64,000 bases of DNA from Cobetia amphilecti (lineage in GTDB: Bacteria; Pseudomonadota; Gammaproteobacteria; Pseudomonadales; Halomonadaceae): positions 3,844,001 to 3,908,000 of the forward strand of contig NZ_CP084115.1 of the NCBI RefSeq assembly GCF_020217465.1, read 5' to 3'. Below the pieces are notes generated by a model. That model made no database searches, was not told the DNA's origin, and saw only the letters and a list, made by a program, of their open reading frames with translations. Of the stretch, positions 44,626-57,575 are shown piece by piece; the stretch's first letter is position 1, and each line of letters starts with the position of its first letter. Position numbers and translations under genes: made by a program.

Positions 44626-44682
44626 TCCAGCATTGCGCAGAGCCTCCAGCATTGAGCAGAGTCTCCAGCATCGTGCAGAGCC
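44626..44682. repeat. Three tandem 19-bp repeats between thiO and operon B pilE
   Basis: Three copies of TCCAGCATTG-GCAGAG-C (44626-44644, 44645-44663, 44664-44682) with two or three differences between copies. They lie between the thiO start and the stop of the pilin gene. Confidence 0.85.
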
Positions 44683-44695
44683 GAGCGCTTCACGG

Positions 44696-45151
44696 CTACC
44701 AGCAATCGCCGTCGCCGGTCGTATCGCGGACACCGGTATTGGTGAGGGTCAGCGCGGGGCAGTCGGCATCGGCGCTTTGAGGCGCCACCGCGGTCGCGAT
44801 GAGCGTGAAGCGCGTGGTCGTGGCGCCATCCTCCAGGCTCAGGGTGTAATAGCCTTCCGGCGACTCGGTGGCACGCCCCAGTCCTTCCTCATCACAATCA
44901 CTGTCGCCGGCGATGCTGGTCGCGTAGCCGCCGCAACGCGCCATGTAGCGCTCCTGGGCCTGGGCCAATGACATCAGCGCCGCCTGCCCATCGGCACGAC
45001 GCGAGCGAATTACCTGGTCCTGATAGCTCGGGTAGGCGATCGCCGCGAGAATGCCGACGATGACGATCACGATCATGATCTCCGTCAGCGTGAAGCCTGA
45101 GGCGTACCGGCGCCGAGAGAGGCGCGAACGGGAAGAGAGAAGACTGGCCAT
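44696..45151 (-). CDS. pilE: Type IV minor pilin PilE, operon B (151 aa)
   Basis: Prepilin with an 18-residue basic leader ending at the PilD cleavage site G19|FTLTE, then the hydrophobic N-terminal helix [20 protein letters not shown]. The globular part ends in GDGDCW; the second cysteine of the C-terminal disulfide loop sits one residue from the end, as in PilE of Pseudomonas. AAGGA precedes the ATG. It is the last gene of operon B, separated from pilY1 by 183 bases, the slot occupied by pilY2 in operon A. Confidence 0.88.
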   Translation of the reverse strand: MASLLSSRSRLSRRRYASGFTLTEIMIVIVIVGILAAIAYPSYQDQVIRSRRADGQAALMSLAQAQERYMARCGGYATSIAGDSDCDEEGLGRATESPEGYYTLSLEDGATTTRFTLIATAVAPQSADADCPALTLTNTGVRDTTGDGDCW

Positions 45152-45334
45152 GAAGTGCTTCCTTGAAGAACGTGAATGAAGGGCTTGAGTGAAAGACCAG
45201 GGCGCAAGACTCGGTTAAAAGGCTCAAGGCAAACCTGCCTGAAGGAAGTAAGCCCTGATGAAAGGCAAGGCGCCGCCACTCCGGGGAAGGCGTGGCGGCG
45301 CAGCGTGTCATCCTTGCCTCATATCGAGACGGGC
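45152..45334 (-). other. Gap between pilY1 and pilE of operon B
   Basis: 183 bases without a convincing frame. Contains a hairpin CGCCGCCAC/GTGGCGGCG at about 45270-45299, which may process or attenuate the operon message. In operon A the equivalent position holds pilY2. Confidence 0.5.
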
Positions 45335-48300
45335 TCAGCGCAGCTGATACCAGGAGACACGGCCGGTGTCCGTCGAGCTGGACACGTTGAGATCATAGGA
45401 CGAGACACCACCCTCCTCGCTGCCCAGCGAACTGGTGCCCACGTAGACCGTATCACCGACACTGACACTGGATGTCGGTGTACCGCTCAACTTGACGCTG
45501 ACGATGACATTGCCGACGGCGACGGTGTCATCAACGAGGGTACCGACCAGGTCATCAGCGCTGAAGGCCTCATCCTGATTGAAATCGAAGATGGTCACGT
45601 AGCTGCCTTCGCTATCGTCGTAGGTCGGCAGACCTGTCTCGGTGTCCAGCGCGACCAGCCAGCCACCGCCGGTACTTTCACAGAAGTTGGTTCCGGTACT
45701 GGACGTGCTGGTGGAGAAGACCACCAGATTGGAGAGCAGATTGGCCGGCTCGACCAGCTCTTCCTGCTCGGAGGTATCCAGATCCAGATACCAGCCGAAG
45801 CGATCCGTGTCTTGATCCTCGAGCTGGCTGGGATAGTAGGCAAAGCTGTCGCCGCCAAGGGTCCGGCCTGTCAGCTCGCCGTTGGTGTAGCTGCCGCTGA
45901 CGAAGTTGCGTGCCTCAAGGTCACTGCGCGTCAGGCTGGTATGACTGCCGCCGGTATCCAGCACGGTGTAGAGGCTCTGCGTGACCCAGGCTTCATCTTC
46001 GGCGTCGGCGTACATGTCCTGGCCGGTCCCGAAGGACACCAGCAGATTGGGCGAGGTCATGGTGTGCGTCTCGCCGGAGTAGCGACTGAGTGTCGGCTTG
46101 ACGGTGATCGGCTGCAGCGCGTCCGTCTGGCACTCCCCGCCGGTCAGGCTGGTAGCACAGGCCGTGAACAGGCGCGTGACATTCCACTTGCTGCTGTCGT
46201 CGTCACTGAGGTCAAACTTCCACAGTCGCCCCTGCAGGTCTCCGCCATAGGCGAAATCGACGGTGCCATTGCTGTCGAGGTCCGCGACCTGCAGGTTTGC
46301 CAATCCGCCGGTCACTCCGCTGGGGGACAGCTTGGCGATCACGCCGCCGGCATTGACTCCATCAAGCTCCAATGCGAACAACGTCGGCGCGGCGTTCTCA
46401 TCGGCCGTTTCCAGCCCGTTGCCGACCAGCACCGCGCTGTCGCCGTTGTTGAGGGTGACGATATGCGCGCTGCCGTAGACATGCCCCATGTCATCATCGT
46501 CACTGGCACCGAATTCCCAGCGCACCACATCATCTTCATCGAAGTCTTCGCCTGCCACGGCCTTGGTGACATTGAGCGCGAACAGGCCGCGTCCACCGCC
46601 AGCGAGACCGGATACCAGCCACTCCTCACCATTCAGGCTGGCCAGACGCAGTTCACCGTCGACATAGTAGCGATGCTGATAGCCCGGGTCCGTCAGATAC
46701 CCCAGCCCTGCGTCGTCCTCTTCGCTGTAGAGCAGTTCCGGAATATAGGCGAACTGCTCGTTGCCGGTCTTGAGGTCGAAGGCATGCAGCATGCCGTCGT
46801 TGGCCCCGACAAAGACACTGCCCTCTGTCGTCGAGTCTTCTTGAGTCACGACGACAGGCGACGAGCCGATGATGTCGCCCAGCTGGACGCCAGTGCGATT
46901 GCGCAGGCCATCACCTTCGTATTCATCGCTGCCCCGCAACCATTCGATCGCCGCCTCCACATGGTCATCGGTGGAGTTGCCACCGACCTCCATGCGCGCG
47001 AGATCATTGCGCTGGCTGGAGCTCAGACGGCCCGCATTGTCGGTCGTGAACTCGACTCCGTTGCCGCCGGACATGGTGAAGACCGTACGCGACTCAACAC
47101 CATCCTCATCCGCCAATGCCTCACTCAACTGGGTGGCAGCACTCCAGACCTGGTCGTCATCCTCGACGTCCTTGCCCTCCTGTACCGACGAGGCCACCAC
47201 ATCACCCGTCCAGGTCGAGGCGGAATAGCGGCTCTCGATCAGTTGGCTATCCGTCTCGACACTGGCCGTGGTCAGGTTGGTGGAGAGGCCACTGACACTG
47301 TTGCCCACCGCGACGATCTCGGAGGCGATCGCCGCCAGGGCCGAGACGAGGTCCGTCGGACTGGAGGCATTGAAGTAGGAGCCCCCGCCATCGATCGCCG
47401 CCTGCTCCAGATCATCGATGGTGCTGGAGCTGCTCTCGATGACGCGATCCTTGTCATCCCAGTCGTCACTGGTCGACTCGACCCCGAACGCCACCGTATA
47501 GGTCGTCATCACCTGCTTTTCATAGGTCCCGCTTCCAAGCTTCGGCAAGAGATCATTATGAGCATAATAATAAGCGACATCCGCCAGCGTGGCATCACCG
47601 CCATAACTGTAGTTATAACTTTCCCGCCAGGTTCGTCCGTCACCATTGGCATCGCCGATCTTGCTTTCAATATTATTGGAGGCGGAAGAGTTTTCGGAGT
47701 TCCAGAAACCATCGGTGATCAAAACAGTGAAGTTCTGCTGACACATACCGCCTTCATCTTCGGAAAGAATCGGCGTGGAACCCAGGCTGGAGTAATTGTC
47801 ACTGTAATATTCACCAGCGCGATAGAGTGCCTCACGCAAGGGCGTCGACACATAGGTGTTGCTTGAGCTGATTTCCGTTTTGACGATGGCATCCTTGATC
47901 TCATCAAGATGATCGTTGCCACTGTCACTTGTTGTGACGACTGATACCAGATTGCCCAGTACATTGGTGACATATTCTATGATCGAATCCAGAATATCAT
48001 CGACCTTTACCTTGGTTGCCGTCTCTGAGCCGGGGTTGATGGTGATGAACCCAGTGCGGTACTCAATATCGGAAAGCAGCTCGAGACCGGCAGCCTTGCC
48101 GACATTCAAGCGACTGCGATAATAAGTGAACCAGTTGGCATAGTTGACCTGCTCATCCGGACTGAGATCCGAAACCTGCACTTCGCTGCTGTCACTGCAA
48201 TTGCTGCCAGTGTAATAACGAAACTCGAGATCCGGGTCCGTCAGGTCAACCAGATTGTCTTCATCATCGCCTTCATTGAAATCAATCCACGCCGCTGCCG

Positions 48301-48745
48301 GGTCCATGTCATCATAACGTTCATCCCCATTTCCAGACTTCCAGGGCTGATAGATCTGATCCGGGTCATAGGCTTGGCTATTGGAGTCAGCACAGAAGTA
48401 TTTGTTGGAAAGATCTTGCGGCTTGAAGACATATTCACAGGACCACTTCCATCCATTACTATATTTTTTCTCGACCTTCTCACATACCTGTCGCTTCTTG
48501 TAAAGCATGTTGTAGCCCTGATAGGAGCTACCACCATCAAAGGTGTCTTCCCAGGTCATCGAGCCCGAGTCATCCAGCACCAGCAGAACATTGGGCGTAA
48601 CGCCGACACTCTGGGTGGTGGGCAACTGAAGTAGTGTGTCGCTGTCTGCCAGCACGGGCAAGGAGACCAGCAGTCCACCTGACAGCAAGACCGGCAGGTG
48701 AATACGACGCAAGCCGCTGCAGCGGGGTGAGTGCTTCGATTTCAT
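45335..48745 (-). CDS. pilY1: Type IV pilus tip adhesin/assembly protein PilY1, operon B (1136 aa)
   Basis: Large secreted protein. Signal peptide at about residues 1-33 (LPVLLSGGLLVSLPVLA). Von Willebrand A-like region with the MIDAS D58-x-S60-x-S62 in VLLVLDDSGSMTWEDTF. The C-terminal half (from about 620) is the PilY1 beta-propeller domain: GSVFVGANDGMLHAFDLKTG and VADLDSNGTVDFAYGGDLQG, then RLWKFDLS, the latter holding the calcium-binding DxDxNG loop. Cys-rich stretches near residues 85-120. It lacks the Asp tract of its paralogue and ends SWYQLR like it. Start ATG at 48745 is weakly preceded by GGGAA. Confidence 0.92.
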   Translation of the reverse strand: MKSKHSPRCSGLRRIHLPVLLSGGLLVSLPVLADSDTLLQLPTTQSVGVTPNVLLVLDDSGSMTWEDTFDGGSSYQGYNMLYKKRQVCEKVEKKYSNGWKWSCEYVFKPQDLSNKYFCADSNSQAYDPDQIYQPWKSGNGDERYDDMDPAAAWIDFNEGDDEDNLVDLTDPDLEFRYYTGSNCSDSSEVQVSDLSPDEQVNYANWFTYYRSRLNVGKAAGLELLSDIEYRTGFITINPGSETATKVKVDDILDSIIEYVTNVLGNLVSVVTTSDSGNDHLDEIKDAIVKTEISSSNTYVSTPLREALYRAGEYYSDNYSSLGSTPILSEDEGGMCQQNFTVLITDGFWNSENSSASNNIESKIGDANGDGRTWRESYNYSYGGDATLADVAYYYAHNDLLPKLGSGTYEKQVMTTYTVAFGVESTSDDWDDKDRVIESSSSTIDDLEQAAIDGGGSYFNASSPTDLVSALAAIASEIVAVGNSVSGLSTNLTTASVETDSQLIESRYSASTWTGDVVASSVQEGKDVEDDDQVWSAATQLSEALADEDGVESRTVFTMSGGNGVEFTTDNAGRLSSSQRNDLARMEVGGNSTDDHVEAAIEWLRGSDEYEGDGLRNRTGVQLGDIIGSSPVVVTQEDSTTEGSVFVGANDGMLHAFDLKTGNEQFAYIPELLYSEEDDAGLGYLTDPGYQHRYYVDGELRLASLNGEEWLVSGLAGGGRGLFALNVTKAVAGEDFDEDDVVRWEFGASDDDDMGHVYGSAHIVTLNNGDSAVLVGNGLETADENAAPTLFALELDGVNAGGVIAKLSPSGVTGGLANLQVADLDSNGTVDFAYGGDLQGRLWKFDLSDDDSSKWNVTRLFTACATSLTGGECQTDALQPITVKPTLSRYSGETHTMTSPNLLVSFGTGQDMYADAEDEAWVTQSLYTVLDTGGSHTSLTRSDLEARNFVSGSYTNGELTGRTLGGDSFAYYPSQLEDQDTDRFGWYLDLDTSEQEELVEPANLLSNLVVFSTSTSSTGTNFCESTGGGWLVALDTETGLPTYDDSEGSYVTIFDFNQDEAFSADDLVGTLVDDTVAVGNVIVSVKLSGTPTSSVSVGDTVYVGTSSLGSEEGGVSSYDLNVSSSTDTGRVSWYQLR

Positions 48746-48758
48746 CGATAGATTCCCT

Positions 48759-49298
48759 TCAATCGGCCATCATGATTTCGCTTTGCACCACTGCCAGTGC
48801 ACGCTTCTTGCTATCAGGGTCACCTGCGCTCTCAAGACTCCAACCGGCGGCCGTGATGCGGAAGGCATTCAACAACTGACTGCTGCTCAGGTTATCGTCA
48901 TTCAGAACGCCTTCCGTCGTCTCTCCGAGATACTCGATGACATAGTTGCCGTTGTCAGCCGCATCACCACTCAAGACACCTTCCCCCTCCCAGGCGTCTG
49001 CCTGCAGAGGATCGAAGTCCAGGTCCTCCCCCGCCGTGACGTCATAGAAGCCGTCCCCACCGAAATCATCCAGGGTCAGCTCCCCCTCGAGCAGACGACT
49101 CTCAGCCTGTTGCTGAAGGCTCTCGGCCTCCGCGTAGGCGTTGTCGTAGAACTGGGTATTCATCAACATGCGGGTCTGCAACTGGGTATCTTCATTGCCT
49201 GTCACCGCCATCACGCCCACCACGATCAGCATGATCAGCACGACCAGCAATGCCATGCCTTGCTGGCGTGGCGGCCTGGAAGAACTTGCCTGGTTCAT
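48759..49298 (-). CDS. pilX: Minor pilin PilX, operon B (179 aa)
   Basis: PilX-type minor pilin. Cleavage site after G14 in RQQG|MALLVVLIMLIVVGVMAV; position +5 is not glutamate, which is usual for PilX and fits its place at the tip of the minor-pilin initiation complex. The acidic C-terminal part (GELTLDDFGGDGFYD) is variable. Start overlaps the PilW stop by four bases (ATGA) and it lies 13 bases upstream of pilY1. Confidence 0.87.
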   Translation of the reverse strand: MNQASSSRPPRQQGMALLVVLIMLIVVGVMAVTGNEDTQLQTRMLMNTQFYDNAYAEAESLQQQAESRLLEGELTLDDFGGDGFYDVTAGEDLDFDPLQADAWEGEGVLSGDAADNGNYVIEYLGETTEGVLNDDNLSSSQLLNAFRITAAGWSLESAGDPDSKKRALAVVQSEIMMAD

Positions 49299-50296
49299 AG
49301 ACCGATATTCCTCGGGCTCAGGGTGATATCGAAGGTGCGTTGCAACTCACCGTTCCCCTCACCCTCGACGTTGATCGTCGGCGGCGTCTTGAGGGTCAGG
49401 CTGATGTGGATCCGTCTGACGCTGCTCCAGTCGTTCGCGGCTTCCACTTCCGCCACGCTGCGCTCCACGGCAAAGCGACTCGCGCTACCGCTGCCGGAGG
49501 CCGTATCGAAGGTCAGGTCCAACGCTTCGACGTATCGCGCCACTTCTTCGCCACAGCCTGCTGCCGGGTCGCCATCGACATCCTCGCCGTTCAGGCAGAG
49601 CCGAACGGGGGAGTCGTCATCGGCCTGTGACAGCAACAGGTACCAACGCTGCAGCGGATAGACATATGCCTGGGTCTGTATGGTGCCGCCATAGCCGTGC
49701 TCGACGGCGCTCGACAGATCGAGCGAGTTGTTGCCATCGCCCGAGAGGCGTGCGATGTCGCCGCTCTCACAGTCGCTGATCAGCACGACGCTATCCGTCT
49801 CCAACGTGCCGGAGGTGTAGTCCTCCAGGGTCAGCGAGGTATCGCCCTGGGCGACGCTCGCCCCGAGCTGCCAACCGCGCTGCGTTCCCAGCGCCGGTAC
49901 CTGCAAGGCCAGACGGTCGTAGGTGATCCCCGCCACCGTGTCGGACTCGGCCGTCAGAGGAGAATCGGACAGCGCATGGCTCCCGGTGCCATCACTGACA
50001 CTGCTCACCGACGCACAGCCGGAAAAGCCGGCATTGCGCACCAATGGCTGCAGGCGGCGTGTGACGTGGCGTGCAGACTCCTGCAGGTAAGACACGGCAG
50101 ACGTGGTGTTGAGGGTCGAGCGCGAGGCCAGAAAGTATTCCAGCGCCATGGCGGAAATGAACAGTCCCAGCACCAGCGCCAGCATCAATTCGACCAGGCC
50201 GACGCCCTGCTGGGCACGCCGTGAGGGAATCGAGCGCGGCGCCCGAGGCGAGCGCGACGCGAAGGCTCGCAGCGAGAGGGAGGCTTTCGACGACAT
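49295..50296 (-). CDS. pilW: Minor pilin PilW, operon B (333 aa)
   Basis: PilW family: the prepilin signal is RRAQQG|VGLVELMLALVLGLFISA (G31), with Glu at +5, then a long soluble domain with conserved cysteines (GFSGCAS, LISDCESG, RLCLNGED). A 30-residue, Arg/Ser-rich leader is much longer than typical. Stop and start overlaps (1 base with pilV, 4 bases with pilX) indicate tight coupling. Confidence 0.88.
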   Translation of the reverse strand: MSSKASLSLRAFASRSPRAPRSIPSRRAQQGVGLVELMLALVLGLFISAMALEYFLASRSTLNTTSAVSYLQESARHVTRRLQPLVRNAGFSGCASVSSVSDGTGSHALSDSPLTAESDTVAGITYDRLALQVPALGTQRGWQLGASVAQGDTSLTLEDYTSGTLETDSVVLISDCESGDIARLSGDGNNSLDLSSAVEHGYGGTIQTQAYVYPLQRWYLLLSQADDDSPVRLCLNGEDVDGDPAAGCGEEVARYVEALDLTFDTASGSGSASRFAVERSVAEVEAANDWSSVRRIHISLTLKTPPTINVEGEGNGELQRTFDITLSPRNIGL

Positions 50297-50811
50297 CAGG
50301 GCACCACTCGTATCTGTAGGGTCTCGCTCAACGCCTGAGCATCGGCGTCCATGCTGTCTTCGTTCTGCCCGAGCTGCGCGGCACCGCTCCAGCCGAGAGT
50401 CAGGGTGAGAAGGTCACTGCCGCTGCTGGCGATGGACCCGACCGGCGCGTTCAGACTGCTGTCCTCAAGCCTGTCCGCCCACACCGCCACATCACGGGCC
50501 GCTAGCTCGGCAACACTGCAGGGACAACCGCCCGGATTTCCTGCCCCCGCAGTGGAAAGCCCATCGTAGTCATCCACGCCATCGGGATTGGCTTGAATCC
50601 GCTCAGCCATGCTGACCAGGAGAATACGGGCTTCGGTACGCGCGTAACTCTCGTTGTTGGCCTGCAGACTTTCCATCTGCATGAGCCCGAACCCCAGCAA
50701 TGTCAGCCCCATCAACAGCAGAGCGATCAACGCCTCCAGCAGGCTGGTACCTTGCTGGCTACCGCTTGCACGGGACACGCCAAGCTCAGCAACTCTGGTC
50801 ATCGCTGCCAT
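50296..50811 (-). CDS. pilV: Minor pilin PilV, operon B (171 aa)
   Basis: PilV family: SQQG|TSLLEALIALLLMGLTLLG (G21) with Glu at +5, then VLLQ-type helix continuation FGLMQMESLQANNESYARTE. The soluble part includes CPCSVAEL cysteines. Overlaps fimU by 26 bases upstream and pilW by one base downstream. Confidence 0.87.
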   Translation of the reverse strand: MAAMTRVAELGVSRASGSQQGTSLLEALIALLLMGLTLLGFGLMQMESLQANNESYARTEARILLVSMAERIQANPDGVDDYDGLSTAGAGNPGGCPCSVAELAARDVAVWADRLEDSSLNAPVGSIASSGSDLLTLTLGWSGAAQLGQNEDSMDADAQALSETLQIRVVP

Positions 50812-51331
50812 AAGTCTCCGTCAATACTCGTCCGATGGGAGTCAATTCAAGCTGGCGATGGCCCTGCCCGCCCGACTGATCGCAGATCAACAACCAGGTG
50901 GAATCAGAGGTCGCGCCCTGATCATCGAAAGTCACGCCGGCAACACCCGCCTGCACGGTGATGGCGGCATCAAACACGCGCAACAGGTCATCGCCCAGCG
51001 ACGCCCGTGCCTCGGCCTGACTGCCCTGCACCACCGCCCAGCCATTGCTCCAGCTGGTGGAATTCATGCAGGCGTCACCCTGCGCATTCAGGGGGCAGAG
51101 CGTGATGTCGTTGCCGCTGGCCACCGCCTCGCTACGCGCATAGTTGATGGAAGACACGAGCGTCTCGGCCGTGCCGGTGACGGCGTTGCGCGCGACCACC
51201 CCCTGCCAGGCGGGGACGGCAATCGTGATCGTGATCACGAGAATGGCCAGCGTGATCATCAGCTCAATCAACGTGAAGCCTTGCTGGCGGCCCTGCTGAC
51301 ATCCATGCCGAAGTGCAGGAAAAAGCTGCAT
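50786..51331 (-). CDS. fimU: Minor pilin FimU/GspH type, operon B (181 aa)
   Basis: FimU/FimT-type prepilin: QQG|FTLIELMITLAILVITITIA (G18), then VPAWQGVVARNAVTGTAETL and the GspH-like beta domain ending SDDQSC. The ATG at 51331 is chosen over an in-frame TTG ten codons upstream; GGGG precedes it by 8 bases. First gene of operon B, preceded by an AT-rich region (51380-51505) and the terminator of operon A. Confidence 0.87.
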   Translation of the reverse strand: MQLFPALRHGCQQGRQQGFTLIELMITLAILVITITIAVPAWQGVVARNAVTGTAETLVSSINYARSEAVASGNDITLCPLNAQGDACMNSTSWSNGWAVVQGSQAEARASLGDDLLRVFDAAITVQAGVAGVTFDDQGATSDSTWLLICDQSGGQGHRQLELTPIGRVLTETYGSDDQSC

Positions 51332-51508
51332 CGTCTTACCCCTGAAAGCCACGCAGGCCAAAGCACCCTGCAGGGCGTGAAATTGGGCAATTTAACGTCT
51401 ATGAACCACAGATGGAATCATTATGTTACACAAAATTACCCATCATTCCGAAAACTCCCCATAATCACCGTTATTCCATATTTCTCGACTGAACCTCATC
51501 CACCAGAC
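51332..51508 (-). promoter_or_regulatory. AT-rich promoter region of pilin operon B
   Basis: Between the operon A terminator and fimU B, bases 51385-51480 are much more AT-rich than the surroundings (for example TTATGTTACACAAAATTACC). I cannot assign boxes with confidence; the position implies its own promoter for operon B. Confidence 0.5.
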
Positions 51509-51541
51509 AAAAAAAGCCCCGATCATCGTAGATCGAGGCTT
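51509..51541 (-). terminator. Rho-independent terminator of pilin operon A
   Basis: On the minus strand GAAGCCTCGATC pairs with GATCGGGGCTT and runs into T7, 35 bases after the pilE stop. Confidence 0.92.
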
Positions 51542-51575
51542 CAGGCGCTTGCCATGCAATGTCGGCTGTCAGTGC

Positions 51576-52061
51576 CTACCAACAATCACTGCTATCGGTA
51601 TCTTCCGAGTCCTCAAGAACTGCCGCTCCCTTCACTCCCAACTCCGTGAGCGTAAAGGTGGCGCAGTCCTCATCATTGGCCTGACTGCCGGTAGCAGTGG
51701 CAGTCAGGGTATAGCTGTCTGCATCCCCTGCGACGGCCAGGTTGTAGAAGCCTTCCTCGCTGACGGCATCTGCCTGTCCCAGCCCGATACCACCGCCACC
51801 GCCTCCGAGCGCATCTCCACAGCTGGTCGCCGCTGTCACGCTGGCCGTCGCGTATTCACCGCAGGTTGCCATGATGCGCTCCTGGGTCTGGGCCAGTGCC
51901 AGCAAGGCGGTGGTGGCGTCGGTGCGACGTGAACGCTCCACCTGATCCTGGTAGCTGGGATAGGCGATCGCCGCCAGAATGCCGATGATGGCCACGGCAA
52001 TCATGAGTTCCAGCAGACCGAAGCCGCCTTGTGCCCGCCCCCCCCCTGTTCGCCTGATCAT
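51576..52061 (-). CDS. pilE: Type IV minor pilin PilE, operon A distal copy (161 aa)
   Basis: Prepilin site [23 protein letters not shown] (G13) followed by [20 protein letters not shown], the PilE-like N-terminal helix. The soluble domain has [16 protein letters not shown] and ends SSDCW. It shares the YPSYQDQV and [20 protein letters not shown] blocks with PilE of operon B, so these two are closest paralogues in the cluster. The start overlaps the pilY2 stop (TGATG). Confidence 0.88.
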   Translation of the reverse strand: MIRRTGGGRAQGGFGLLELMIAVAIIGILAAIAYPSYQDQVERSRRTDATTALLALAQTQERIMATCGEYATASVTAATSCGDALGGGGGGIGLGQADAVSEEGFYNLAVAGDADSYTLTATATGSQANDEDCATFTLTELGVKGAAVLEDSEDTDSSDCW

Positions 52062-52399
52062 CAGCGCCCCCGACGCAGCAGCGTGATGTCGATGACCTGC
52101 TTCGGCTCACCACGTGGGTCGAAGCGCACCTCGACCTCCTGCCCCGGCGTGAGGTGGAAGGCCTTCAGCTCGCGCCCATTGCGATTGAGTATCCGGCTAT
52201 CCGGCTGAAGCACGAACCCCATGTCGTCGACGAGCAGCTGATCCCCCTCTCGCTCGTCGATGACGCCGGTGACGCTCTGCTCCATGACCAGCGGAATTGG
52301 GGCATCTTCCGCCAGGGCCTGGGAGCCCCAGCTCGTGAAGAGCAAGCCCGCCGCCAGCATCAGTCCACTACCAGTCAGCTTGAGTCGTGATGTCTTCAT
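52061..52399 (-). CDS. pilY2: PilY2-like small periplasmic protein (112 aa)
   Basis: Signal peptide [20 protein letters not shown], then ALA; mature part of about 80 residues: [20 protein letters not shown] ... [20 protein letters not shown], then [17 protein letters not shown]. Its position between pilY1 and pilE matches pilY2 of Pseudomonas, and size agrees; identification leans on synteny because the family diverges quickly. The start is ten bases from the pilY1 stop, with AGGAGAGAG at 6 bases. Confidence 0.75.
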   Translation of the reverse strand: MKTSRLKLTGSGLMLAAGLLFTSWGSQALAEDAPIPLVMEQSVTGVIDEREGDQLLVDDMGFVLQPDSRILNRNGRELKAFHLTPGQEVEVRFDPRGEPKQVIDITLLRRGR

Positions 52400-52409
52400 G
52401 GTCTCTCTC

Positions 52410-56000
<3,591 letters not shown>

Positions 56001-56007
56001 GCTCCTC

Positions 56008-56586
56008 TCAGAAGTAAGGGCCCAGTTCCATCTCGCTTTGCACTACTGTCCAGGAGGCACCATTGCCGCCCCCCGTGCCCATCGCGTTGATACGGAAGGC
56101 ATCCAGGCGCGTGCCCACCGCATTCACTTCGTTGCTGGCATTCAGCGGCGGCTCGCCGACCTTGCCCAGATACTCGATCACATAGGCCCCGATGACCGCA
56201 CCGGTATCACTGTCCAGCGTCTGGATACCGCTGGCTTGCCAATCCGCTTCCGAGAGCGGGTTGATCGGCGGTGCATCCTCGGGCAGTGCCAGCATCAGGC
56301 CGGCCGAGTCATCGAAGCTGTCCAGGCTCCAGGTGCCATCCTCCAGGCTTTCCTGCAGCGCACGCTCACCGATGCTCAGGCTGGTTTCCGCGTTGTAATA
56401 GGACTGCTCGAAGTTGCGGCTGTTGACGGCCATGCGTGTCTGCAGCTGACTGTCCTCGACCCCGGTCACGGCCAGCAGGCCGATCACGACCAGCATGATC
56501 AATACGATCAGCAAGGCGATGCCTTGCTGACGTGCTGGCCCCCGGGTGACCGCGCAGACCCTGGACGTTGAAGACGATGTATTCAT
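56008..56586 (-). CDS. pilX: Minor pilin PilX, operon A (192 aa)
   Basis: PilX family: ARQQG|IALLIVLIMLVVIGLLAVTG with G22 as last leader residue; no Glu at +5, as expected for PilX. Shares VEDSQLQTRMAVNSRNFEQS, QSEMELGPYF-type tail with its paralogue in operon B (EDTQLQTRMLMNTQFYDNAY). Start abuts the pilW stop; 7 bases to pilY1. Confidence 0.87.
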   Translation of the reverse strand: MNTSSSTSRVCAVTRGPARQQGIALLIVLIMLVVIGLLAVTGVEDSQLQTRMAVNSRNFEQSYYNAETSLSIGERALQESLEDGTWSLDSFDDSAGLMLALPEDAPPINPLSEADWQASGIQTLDSDTGAVIGAYVIEYLGKVGEPPLNASNEVNAVGTRLDAFRINAMGTGGGNGASWTVVQSEMELGPYF

Positions 56587-57575
56587 CAGCTGCCCCTCAG
56601 TTGCAGATTGCGCGGTGTGAACGTGAGATTGAAGGTTCGCGTCAAACGCCCATCGTTATCCCCGCCCGGCACCACTCCCGGCAGGCTCTCGAGCGTGAGT
56701 GCGATCTCGATACGGCGCACCTCATCCCAACGGCCTTCGCTGCGCACCGTGGCGGCCGGCACCTTGACACGATCGACACTGCCATTGCCGGTGGTATCCA
56801 GGCTGAAACTGACATCGAAGCCCTGTACGCCGGAGGCCAGTTCTTCGCGTGCGAAAGCGGCATCGATACGGTCGATATACAGTGCACGCACCGAAGAATC
56901 GTTGGCCTGGTCATCCAGCCGCAGCTCCCAGGCCTGCACCGGGTAGAGATAGGCATTCGAGGACTGAGAGCTGCCGTAGGAACGTGACAGGGTGTCGTTG
57001 GTTTCCACATTGCCCTGGGTGGTGCCCGACACCCTGAAGACATCGGTGCTGCTGCAATCACTGACCAGTGCATACTCGTTGGTCACGAAGGCATCTTCGC
57101 TACCGTTGCGCACGGACAGCGGGCCGCCCAGCGACGTCATGCTGCTGGTCAGCGTGGTTTCATCGCCGTCCTTGCTGGCAGCGACGAACGTCAGATTGAA
57201 ATAGCTGAGGCCCCGCTGGGTACGCTGCTGCCCCCCGAAGGGCGCCGTGAGGTCATGGGAGGCATCCACCGAGCTGGCATTGGTGATATCGCGGCTATTG
57301 GCACAGCCTGCGTAGCCCACATTGCGCATCAGCGGCTGGAGCCGGAAGGACACGTAGCGGGCCGATTCCTGCAGATAGGAAAGCGCCTCCTGGGTGCTCA
57401 CGGTGCTGCGTGAGGTCGAGAACATCTGCACGGCCATCGCCGTGATCAACAGCCCCAGCACCAGGCTGATCATCAGCTCGACAAGCCCCACGCCCGCCTG
57501 GCGTTTCAAGCCATGCGGACGGGCGGTGTCGGGGGCGAAGCGTCGGCGGACCGATGCAGGGGAACAGCGATTCAT
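56586..57575 (-). CDS. pilW: Minor pilin PilW, operon A (329 aa)
   Basis: PilW family: KRQAG|VGLVELMISLVLGLLITAMA (G28) with Glu at +5; then STSRSTVSTQEALSYLQESA and GYAGCANSR, matching the operon B protein (YLQESARHV, GFSGCAS). Ends LTFTPRNLQLRGS. A 27-residue basic leader precedes the cleavage site. Overlaps pilV by four bases. Confidence 0.88.
   Translation of the reverse strand: MNRCSPASVRRRFAPDTARPHGLKRQAGVGLVELMISLVLGLLITAMAVQMFSTSRSTVSTQEALSYLQESARYVSFRLQPLMRNVGYAGCANSRDITNASSVDASHDLTAPFGGQQRTQRGLSYFNLTFVAASKDGDETTLTSSMTSLGGPLSVRNGSEDAFVTNEYALVSDCSSTDVFRVSGTTQGNVETNDTLSRSYGSSQSSNAYLYPVQAWELRLDDQANDSSVRALYIDRIDAAFAREELASGVQGFDVSFSLDTTGNGSVDRVKVPAATVRSEGRWDEVRRIEIALTLESLPGVVPGGDNDGRLTRTFNLTFTPRNLQLRGS

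Noticed and set aside
45176-47866. 896-codon open frame on the plus strand opposite pilY1 of operon B
   Set aside because: The sense strand encodes a well-recognised PilY1 with signal peptide and domains; the antisense translation has no motif and arises from the GC-rich codon pattern.
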